Shown in pieces: positions 58,073 through 64,000 of a DNA stretch of 64,000 nt (the stretch's first letter is position 1; every line of letters begins with the position of its first letter). Both the position numbers and the translations under genes were made by a program. The notes under the pieces were generated by a model, which saw only the letters and a program-made list of their open reading frames with translations, had not been told where the DNA came from and ran no database searches. The DNA is from Lachnospiraceae bacterium NSJ-143 (GTDB lineage Bacteria; Bacillota; Clostridia; Lachnospirales; Anaerotignaceae). The stretch covers positions 62,001 through 126,000 of the forward strand of contig JALIFM010000007.1 in the NCBI GenBank assembly GCA_022867625.1, read 5' to 3'.

Positions 58073-58999
58073 TTATTGTAAAACAGTTCCTGTTTCCACA
58101 CTATGCCCCCTCATATACGAGCCGGTGTCCATTTCCTTTCCGCCTTTTGCCTGTACTGAAAGAATTTTAACACTTCCCGAGCCGCATTTTACAATAAACC
58201 CTTTTTTGTCAATACCACATATCTGGCCGCATTCACCGGCATAGTCTATATCAACCGCCTGAACCTTCCATATTTTGAGTATATCGCCATTTAGTATTGT
58301 GTATGCTCCCATATTAGGGCTTAATCCCCTTACAAAACATGATATCTCAAAAGCAGTCCTTTTCCAGTCAATATGAGTTTCCTCCCTGCTAATCATATGA
58401 GCATAGGTTGCCAAAGAGTCATCCTGCTTTTCCCTTGCTGCCGTTCCGTTTTCAATTTGAACCAGCGTTTGCTCAAGCAGCTCTGCTCCGGCAGAGGCAA
58501 GCTTTTCTCCCAGACTGCCATAAGTGTCATCATCTGACACAGCCACCTCTTTTTTTGATATCATATCCCCGCAGTCAAGCCCTTTGGCCATGTGCATTAT
58601 TGTAACTCCTGTAACTTTGCACCCGTCCATTACAGCTCTCTGCATTGGCGCGGCGCCTCTGTATTTTGGCAGAAGCGAGCCATGGACATTCACCGAACCG
58701 TATTCAGGTATATTCAATACATTTTCCGGAAGAATCTGACCATAAGCCGCCACTACAAAAATATCGGCGTTATACCCTTTCAGCCTTTCCGCAAACTCAG
58801 GGTCTTTAGCACTTACAGGCTGCAAAACCTCTATGCCGTTTTGCAGAGCTATTTCCTTTACAACAGGAAAAACAAGTTTTTTTCCTCTTCCCTTGGGCTT
58901 ATCAGGCTGAGTTACCACCGCCAAAACATTATGCTTTTTTATAAGCATCTCAAGCGTTTTAACAGCAAAGTCCGGCGTTCCCATAAAGACAACATTCAT
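58073..58999 (-). CDS. fmt: Methionyl-tRNA formyltransferase
   Basis: A 308-residue enzyme that formylates initiator Met-tRNA with 10-formyl-THF. MGTPDFAVKTLEML opens the protein, and NVHGSLLPKYRGAAPMQRAVMDG contains the catalytic N, H and the SLLPxxRGAAP signature. The C-terminal OB-fold contacts tRNA. Its ATG overlaps the def stop by 1 bp. Confidence 0.96.
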   Translation of the reverse strand: MNVVFMGTPDFAVKTLEMLIKKHNVLAVVTQPDKPKGRGKKLVFPVVKEIALQNGIEVLQPVSAKDPEFAERLKGYNADIFVVAAYGQILPENVLNIPEYGSVNVHGSLLPKYRGAAPMQRAVMDGCKVTGVTIMHMAKGLDCGDMISKKEVAVSDDDTYGSLGEKLASAGAELLEQTLVQIENGTAAREKQDDSLATYAHMISREETHIDWKRTAFEISCFVRGLSPNMGAYTILNGDILKIWKVQAVDIDYAGECGQICGIDKKGFIVKCGSGSVKILSVQAKGGKEMDTGSYMRGHSVETGTVLQ

Positions 59000-59472
59000 C
59001 AGCCTTCCTGCCTTTCCTCAACCGGAGTGGCCTCCTCAACAGCCTTGTCTATATAAAGAATACCGTCAAGATGGTCTGTCTCATGACACAGTGCCACAGC
59101 CAGCAGGTCAGTGCCTTCAACAATAATTTCCTCGCCATTGCGGTTTAAAGCTTTTACCTTTACATACTGCGGCCTTTCAACAGGGGCACTGTAGCCCGGT
59201 ATGCTGAGGCAGCCTTCGTCTCCAGTCTGTGAACCGCTGGTTTCAATTATTTCCGGATTTATAAGCTCAAGCAGGCCTTTACCTATATCTATAACCACAA
59301 TCCTTTTAAGTATACCAACCTGAGGAGCCGCAAGCCCCACGCCATTGGCGTCATACATTGTTTCAGCCATATCATCAAGCAAGGTAAGCACTCCCGGTGT
59401 TATAGAAGAGACAGGCTTGCATTTTTTTCTCAATATCTCATCAGTACTTATTCTGATACTTCTTTTTGCCAT
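58999..59472 (-). CDS. def: Peptide deformylase
   Basis: A 157-residue metalloenzyme that removes the formyl group from new proteins. The three motifs are [18 protein letters not shown] and the HExDH metal motif [11 protein letters not shown]. It lies between priA and fmt, the conserved priA-def-fmt order. Confidence 0.97.
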   Translation of the reverse strand: MAKRSIRISTDEILRKKCKPVSSITPGVLTLLDDMAETMYDANGVGLAAPQVGILKRIVVIDIGKGLLELINPEIIETSGSQTGDEGCLSIPGYSAPVERPQYVKVKALNRNGEEIIVEGTDLLAVALCHETDHLDGILYIDKAVEEATPVEERQEG

Positions 59473-59489
59473 TTAAATACCTCCAAAAC

Positions 59490-61739
59490 CTAAAATATAT
59501 TCTGCGCCGATAAATATAAATTAACCATTACATCAGTTTTTTTATTTTTCTGCCTGTATTCCTCAAGGCACTTGCCTGTCAAATCCCTAAGTACATTTTC
59601 ATCTGCACACTTTAAAACAAGCAGCATACGGTATTCGTTTTTCACCTTATAAACAGAAGCCTCGGAAGGTCCGATTACAGATATATTATCATAAATTCCG
59701 TTGTTTTTCTTTAATTTATATAAAATACTGCAAAAGTCAGTTGTTTTTTCAGAAACCTTATTTTCATCCTTTCCTGTAAAAATGACTGTGAATACAGTTG
59801 AAAACGGCGGATAACCCATTGTTTTCCTTATACTGCACTCATTCTTATAAAACTCCTCGTAATTCTGTCTGGCAGCGCATTTTACAGCGTAATTTTCGGG
59901 CTGATATGTCTGTATTATAACATTTCCCACTGTTGTGCCGCGTCCTGCTCTGCCGGCCGCCTGTGTTATAAGCTCAAATGTAGTCTCACCGCCTCTGTAG
60001 TCTCCTGTGTTAAGCGATACATCCGCCGCCATTATTCCCACAAGGGATACATTCTGAAAGTCATGCCCCTTCGCTATCATCTGTGTGCCTATTAGTATGT
60101 CAGCCTCGCCCTTAGCAAAGGCGTTCAGTATCCTGCTGTGACTTCCCTTTTGCGAAGTTGTGTCAAAATCCATTCTTAAAACTCTTGACTGAGGGAAAAG
60201 CTTTTTAACCTCCTCCTCAATCTTCTGTGTGCCTGTGCCAAAATATTTTATATACTTTGAACCGCACGAAGGGCATACCTTAGGCACTTCAGCCTTTTGG
60301 CCGCAGTAATGACACATAAGAAAATTGCCTTTGTAGTGGTACTTATAGGCCACAGAACAGTTTGAGCATGTGGCGACATAGCCGCATTTGCGGCATGAAA
60401 CGAATGTTGAGTACCCTCTGCGGTTTAAAAAAAGCATTATCTGCTCGTTTTTTGCAAGCTTCTCCTTTACAGCACTGTAAAGCCTGCGGCTGAATATTGA
60501 CCTGTTGCCTGAAGAAAGCTCAAGTCTCATATCAACAATCTCGGCCTCCGGAAGCTTAGCGTTTCCGGCCCTTTCGTATAGCCTCAAAAGCCTGTACTCA
60601 CCGTTTTGGGCTTTATAAAAGCTTTCTACAGACGGTGTGGCTGAGCCAAGCAGCAGTGATGCGCCACTCAAATTACAGCGTTTTTGGGCAACCTCAACCG
60701 CGTTATATCTTGGTGAGCTGTCAGAATGATATGATGCTTCATGTTCTTCATCAATTATTATTATTCCAAGGCTTTTAAATGGCATAAACAAAGCGCTTCT
60801 TGGGCCTATCACAACAGAAATCTCTCCGCTTTCAGCTCTTTTCCATACTTCATTTCTTTCACCGGCGCTCATGCGGCTGTGTGTTACTCCCACTAAATCT
60901 CCAAACCGGCTTTTAAAACGACCCACTATAAGAGGAGTAAGCGAAATTTCCGGCACAAGGACAATTGCCTGCTTGCCGTCTGACAATACACGTTCTATTA
61001 TCTTAAGGTAAACCTCTGTCTTTCCGCTGCCTGTTATGCCAAAAAGCAAAAAAGGCTTAATATTTTTGCCAAAGCTTTCAGTCACAGTGTCAACCGCAAT
61101 TTTCTGGCTGCTGTTAAGAACCGGAACAGTCTCTCTCTGGTCAATAGAGATATCTTTAAACTCATGCCTTATCAGTTTATGCTCAATTCCTATAACGCCG
61201 CGTTTTTGAAGCGTACTCAAAGGTGAGAGGCTGATATTCAATTCCTTTATAATTTTTGATACCGGTGCGCTTCCATTTTCCAGAATATAATTTAAAGCAA
61301 GAGCCTGTGCCGAGAGGGATTTTTTAGAGCTTAAACGCTTCGCCTCCTCCTCTGCTTCTGCTCTTTCAAACTTCAAAAAAGCTGTCTTTTCGCTGTTTTT
61401 AATATCTATTCCTGCCGGAAGCATTATTCTGAGACACTGTGAAAGTGTTGTGAAATACCTTTCCTTCATCCATTTTGCAAGCAAAAGCATATCCTTTCCC
61501 AGAACAGGCTCTTTGTCCGGCGCTTCCCTTATCATCTTTATTTTACCAGCCGGAATATCAGAATTTTCCTTAACCTCAAGACAATAACCTTTTACAATAT
61601 TATTTCTTCCGCCAAACGGAACTCTGACCCTTGCCCCAGAAAAAACACGGTCCAACAGCTCAAATGGGATTTCATAATCAAAAATTCTGTCAATTTCAGG
61701 GCTGGGGTTATCAAGTATAATACTTGCGTAAAGAGCCAA
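59490..61739 (-). CDS. priA: Primosomal protein N' (PriA helicase)
   Basis: A 749-residue SF2 helicase that reloads DnaB at repaired forks. The N-terminal DNA-binding domain (about 1-110) is followed by GITGSGKTEVYL (Walker A), DEEHEASYHSD, and a zinc region with eight cysteines (CRKCGYVATCSNC, CHYCGQKAEV, CPSCGSKYI). GTQMIAKGHDFQNV and QAAGRAGRG are helicase motifs V and VI. I start at the TTG at 61737-61739, 7 nt after GGAGG, giving MALYASIILDNPSPEIDR; the longer frame from 61784 crosses a hairpin and lacks a site. Confidence 0.95.
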   Translation of the reverse strand: MALYASIILDNPSPEIDRIFDYEIPFELLDRVFSGARVRVPFGGRNNIVKGYCLEVKENSDIPAGKIKMIREAPDKEPVLGKDMLLLAKWMKERYFTTLSQCLRIMLPAGIDIKNSEKTAFLKFERAEAEEEAKRLSSKKSLSAQALALNYILENGSAPVSKIIKELNISLSPLSTLQKRGVIGIEHKLIRHEFKDISIDQRETVPVLNSSQKIAVDTVTESFGKNIKPFLLFGITGSGKTEVYLKIIERVLSDGKQAIVLVPEISLTPLIVGRFKSRFGDLVGVTHSRMSAGERNEVWKRAESGEISVVIGPRSALFMPFKSLGIIIIDEEHEASYHSDSSPRYNAVEVAQKRCNLSGASLLLGSATPSVESFYKAQNGEYRLLRLYERAGNAKLPEAEIVDMRLELSSGNRSIFSRRLYSAVKEKLAKNEQIMLFLNRRGYSTFVSCRKCGYVATCSNCSVAYKYHYKGNFLMCHYCGQKAEVPKVCPSCGSKYIKYFGTGTQKIEEEVKKLFPQSRVLRMDFDTTSQKGSHSRILNAFAKGEADILIGTQMIAKGHDFQNVSLVGIMAADVSLNTGDYRGGETTFELITQAAGRAGRGTTVGNVIIQTYQPENYAVKCAARQNYEEFYKNECSIRKTMGYPPFSTVFTVIFTGKDENKVSEKTTDFCSILYKLKKNNGIYDNISVIGPSEASVYKVKNEYRMLLVLKCADENVLRDLTGKCLEEYRQKNKKTDVMVNLYLSAQNIF

Positions 61740-61774
61740 AGCTGCACCTCCGCTTACAACTAATAAATAGCACA

Positions 61775-61818
61775 AAGGCCGCATTTTCAGGGTAGAGCTG
61801 ATTTGAAAACACGGCCTT
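61775..61818 (-). terminator. Strong inverted repeat between rpoZ and priA
   Basis: Arms 61775-61781 with 61812-61818 and 61784-61789 with 61804-61809 form a long hairpin with a 2-nt mismatch. The minus strand continues TTTGTGCTATTTATT, a moderate U-tract. It probably ends part of the upstream transcript before priA. Confidence 0.55.
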
Positions 61819-61828
61819 AATATTTTAA

Positions 61829-62164
61829 TTATCCCTCAAAATTCTCATCGTAAACTGTGTTCTCAGAGCTTTCAGCCTTTTCTTCCATACTGCCGCTCTG
61901 TTCCTGCATATCCCCAAACTCATCACCGCAGACAATATCACCGTTTTCAATAATGCCAAGCTTGCCCTGATAAAGCTCATTAACCGCTATGGAAACAGGC
62001 TTGCTATCCCTTGTTACGCTTACCAGAGGTTCAGCATGGTCTACCAGCTGCCTTGCCCTTTTAGATGCAGCTATAACTATTGAATACCTGCTGGCCGCAA
62101 CTGCACTGTCATCTCCGTCTTTATTTATTACGCCTAAAAGGTCCGTGTATGAAGGTCTTAACAT
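61829..62164 (-). CDS. rpoZ: DNA-directed RNA polymerase omega subunit
   Basis: A 111-residue omega subunit. It starts MLRPSYTDLLG, and the core RYSIVIAASKRARQLVD followed by KPVSIAVNELYQGKL is typical. An acidic tail of about 40 residues (many E, D and S) follows and is longer than in most homologues. It lies between gmk and priA; coaBC, which usually follows rpoZ in B. subtilis, is absent. Confidence 0.92.
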   Translation of the reverse strand: MLRPSYTDLLGVINKDGDDSAVAASRYSIVIAASKRARQLVDHAEPLVSVTRDSKPVSIAVNELYQGKLGIIENGDIVCGDEFGDMQEQSGSMEEKAESSENTVYDENFEG

Positions 62165-62188
62165 TAATAAATCTCCCCTTGTCTGCTC

Positions 62189-62788
62189 TTATTTGAAATT
62201 ATTTATAATATCTATGTACCTGAAACTTGCCATCTTGCTGACACGCACAATCTCCTTAATTCGCTCAGCGGCTTTTTCAACCTCGTCATTTACAACAACA
62301 TAATCATATTTAGGCAGAAGCTCTATCTCCTCGCTCGCCCTTTTAAGGCGTTTTTCTATAGTTGCGCTGTCCTCTGTGCCGCGCCCGGAAAGTCTCTTTT
62401 TAAGCTCCTGTCTGTCAGGAGGAATAAGGAATACCGCAACGGCTTCCGGAAACATCTTTTTAACCTGAAAAGCCCCCTGAACCTCTATCTCCAGTATAAC
62501 ATTACAGCCCGAGTCAAGCTTTCCCATAACATAATCTTTAGGTGTACCGTAGAAATTTCCACAGAACTCGGCCCATTCCAAAAGCTTTTGGCTGTTTATC
62601 ATCTCTTTAAATTCTTCCTCTGATTTAAAAAAATAATGTGTTCCTTCCTGTTCATATGGCCTTGGAGGCCTTGTTGTAGCCGAAATTGAAAGGGCATAGC
62701 CGCTATCACCCTTCAGTTTTTCCACAACCGTACCCTTGCCTGAACCAGAAGGTCCTGAAATAATAATAAGTATACCTTTTTCAGTCAT
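62189..62788 (-). CDS. gmk: Guanylate kinase
   Basis: A 199-residue enzyme phosphorylating GMP to GDP. The P-loop is [18 protein letters not shown]-binding residues lie in [19 protein letters not shown], and [13 protein letters not shown] and [17 protein letters not shown] are the later conserved segments. It follows remA by 6 bp. Confidence 0.97.
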   Translation of the reverse strand: MTEKGILIIISGPSGSGKGTVVEKLKGDSGYALSISATTRPPRPYEQEGTHYFFKSEEEFKEMINSQKLLEWAEFCGNFYGTPKDYVMGKLDSGCNVILEIEVQGAFQVKKMFPEAVAVFLIPPDRQELKKRLSGRGTEDSATIEKRLKRASEEIELLPKYDYVVVNDEVEKAAERIKEIVRVSKMASFRYIDIINNFK

Positions 62789-62794
62789 TTTTTA

Positions 62795-63052
62795 TTACTC
62801 CTCACACTGGCCAGTTTCACTGAGCCTGCTGCCAATGGTTTCTGTGCCAATAAGACTCAGCACAACATGGCGGCTGTCCATAATAATAACGCTTCTTGTT
62901 TTTCTGCCATAGGTAGCGTCAATCAGCATGCCGTTTTGCCTTGCGTCGGTAATTATCCTTTTTACCGGAGCCGAGTCGGGGCTTACAACAGCAACTATTC
63001 TGTTTGAGTTAATAAGGCTTTTAAAACCAATCCCCACAAACTTATTATCCAA
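62795..63052 (-). CDS. remA: Extracellular matrix regulator RemA family protein (DUF370)
   Basis: An 85-residue RemA/YlzA-type protein. Its signature is NSNRIVAVVSPDSAPVKRIITDARQNGMLIDATYGRKTRSVIIMDS. In B. subtilis RemA is a DNA-binding activator of biofilm matrix genes; whether it does so here is unknown. The start is a TTG (63050-63052), 7 nt after AAGGTGG. It lies between yicC and gmk, the standard place. Confidence 0.93.
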   Translation of the reverse strand: MDNKFVGIGFKSLINSNRIVAVVSPDSAPVKRIITDARQNGMLIDATYGRKTRSVIIMDSRHVVLSLIGTETIGSRLSETGQCEE

Positions 63053-63064
63053 TTTTGAACCACC

Positions 63065-63943
63065 TTATTCAATATTCTGTATCTGTTCGCGGATTTTCTC
63101 AATTTCGCTTTTAAGCTCAATAGCCGACTGCGTTATAGCTATATCACCAGATTTTGAAGCAGATGTATTTGCCTCACGGTTTAATTCCTGTACAAGAAAA
63201 TCAAGCTTCCTTCCAACTGCCCCATCGCTCTCAAGTATATCCTCAAGCTGCGATATATGGCTATAAAGCCTTGTTATCTCTTCGTCAATACAGCACCTGT
63301 CGGCAAAAACCAGCACTTCCTGACTGAGCCTCTGCTCGTCCACCGGAACTTCCCCAAGAAGCTCATCTATTCTTGACCTGAGCTTCTGCCTGTATTCCTC
63401 AGGAACAACGGCAGACCTTTCAGAAATGTTTCCGGTTATCTCCTTAAGCTTAGCGCATTTTTTAAGTATGTCAGCTTTAAGTGCCGCCCCCTCGCGTTCC
63501 CTCATGTCAACAAACTGCTTAAGGGCGCTGTCAAGTGCCGGCAAAAGGATATTATACATTATTTCTTCATTTTCCTCAACATTCTCTATTGTAAGTACAT
63601 CAGGAAACCGCGCCACAAGGTCAAGAGTATTTTCGCTCTTAAGAGAGTATGTATCCCTGAGATGGTTTATTTTTTCTACAATAACCTTTGCAAGCTCCTC
63701 ATTAAGCCTTACAGATACATCCTGCTGTGAAAAAGTTTCAAAATTAATATATACATCTGTTTTGCCTCTGGAAATTTTCTGTGACAAATGTTTCCTTATT
63801 CTGTCCTCAAGACTATTCATAAATCTTGGCAGTTTAATGTTAATATCATTATACCTGTGATTAACAGATTTGATTTCAACAGTAAATCTGCGGCCGTCAG
63901 CCTCATTTTCACCTTTGCCAAAGCCTGTCATACTTTTTATCAT
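63065..63943 (-). CDS. yicC: YicC family endoribonuclease-like protein
   Basis: A 292-residue YicC-family protein. It starts with KSMTGFGKGE and ends with HISQLEDILESDGAVGRKLDFLVQELNREANTSASKS and IKSEIEKIREQIQN-like residues, the family hallmarks. E. coli YicC was shown to be an endoribonuclease that affects small-RNA turnover. It starts the yicC-remA-gmk-rpoZ run. A TATAAT stands about 35 bp upstream. Confidence 0.93.
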   Translation of the reverse strand: MIKSMTGFGKGENEADGRRFTVEIKSVNHRYNDINIKLPRFMNSLEDRIRKHLSQKISRGKTDVYINFETFSQQDVSVRLNEELAKVIVEKINHLRDTYSLKSENTLDLVARFPDVLTIENVEENEEIMYNILLPALDSALKQFVDMREREGAALKADILKKCAKLKEITGNISERSAVVPEEYRQKLRSRIDELLGEVPVDEQRLSQEVLVFADRCCIDEEITRLYSHISQLEDILESDGAVGRKLDFLVQELNREANTSASKSGDIAITQSAIELKSEIEKIREQIQNIE

Positions 63944-63977
63944 AATTATTCAGTCCTTTTTTATTCATATACACTTG

Positions 63978-63983
63978 ATTATA
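63978..63983 (-). promoter_or_regulatory. Candidate -10 element for yicC operon
   Basis: A consensus TATAAT on the minus strand, 35 bp before yicC. The -35 would lie beyond base 64000, so the promoter cannot be confirmed here. Confidence 0.4.
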
Positions 63984-64000
63984 AAACAATTTACGTAATA

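Noticed and set aside
1-64000. tRNA, rRNA, CRISPR, prophage or IS elements
   Set aside because: I looked for clover-leaf patterns, repeat-spacer arrays, integrases and transposases and saw none.

Overview
The window is a dense, almost entirely one-directional block of core genes from a low-to-moderate G+C Gram-positive bacterium. The gene order (yicC-remA-gmk-rpoZ-priA-def-fmt; rsmB-rlmN-PP2C-PASTA kinase-rsgA-rpe-thiN; yloU-yloV-recG; rsmD-coaD; sepF-yggT-ylmH; smc-ftsY-ylxM-ffh-rpsP-khpA-rimM-trmD; murA-ftsQ-DUF881-ftsZ) is the Firmicutes arrangement known from Bacillus subtilis, condensed into one run. FtsEX behind a PucR/CdaR-type regulator, a CsaB pyruvyl transferase and frequent TTG starts with strong Shine-Dalgarno sites point to Clostridia, perhaps Lachnospirales. 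That placement is inference from gene content. About 66 genes read on the minus strand. Only rpmB (ribosomal protein L28) reads on plus. I see no tRNA, rRNA, CRISPR, IS element or prophage.

Layout from low to high coordinates (transcription runs the other way). 1-4.5 kb: BaiN/HI0933-type flavoprotein (cut by the window edge), histidine phosphatase, rluB, a D,D-carboxypeptidase and a small alarmone synthetase. 4.6-8.1 kb: split UxaA-family dehydratase, scpB, scpA and a degenerate M50 membrane protein. 8.3-13.1 kb: YdcF, CtpA-type protease, ftsX, ftsE and a CdaR/PucR regulator. 13.5-22.5 kb: YitT, then a wall-polymer cluster (TagA/WecG, a GT4-CsaB fusion, two DUF4330 proteins, GT4, O-antigen-ligase-like protein, MurJ). 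22.8-27.1 kb: ftsZ with its own promoter region, then DUF881, ftsQ and murA. 27.1-35.7 kb: trmD, rimM, khpA, rpsP, ffh, ylxM, ftsY and smc. 35.7-42.1 kb: rluD, lspA, aroB, ylmH, yggT, sepF, yggS and an HlyD-like protein. 42.4-48.3 kb: a coiled-coil protein, coaD, rsmD, recG, yloV and yloU. 48.6-49.1 kb: rpmB convergent with a small membrane ORF. 49.1-56.8 kb: thiN, rpe, rsgA, PASTA kinase, PP2C phosphatase, rlmN and rsmB. 57-64 kb: cupin, YugP, fmt, def, priA, rpoZ, gmk, remA and yicC.

The genes serve chromosome condensation (Smc, ScpA, ScpB), division (FtsZ, SepF, FtsQ, FtsEX), co-translational targeting (Ffh, FtsY), translation (rpsP, rpmB, rimM, trmD, def, fmt, rsmB, rsmD, rlmN) and envelope synthesis (MurA, MurJ, CsaB cluster, PASTA kinase). 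Start sites were chosen by Shine-Dalgarno position, so several differ from the longest reading frame.

The window holds no obvious new defence or biosynthetic system. The best leads are a promoter before ylxM-ffh with two spaced 22-bp palindromic sites, an M50 protein that has lost a zinc-binding histidine, a GT4-CsaB fusion, and an unannotated small membrane ORF in the slot where B. subtilis carries spoVM.
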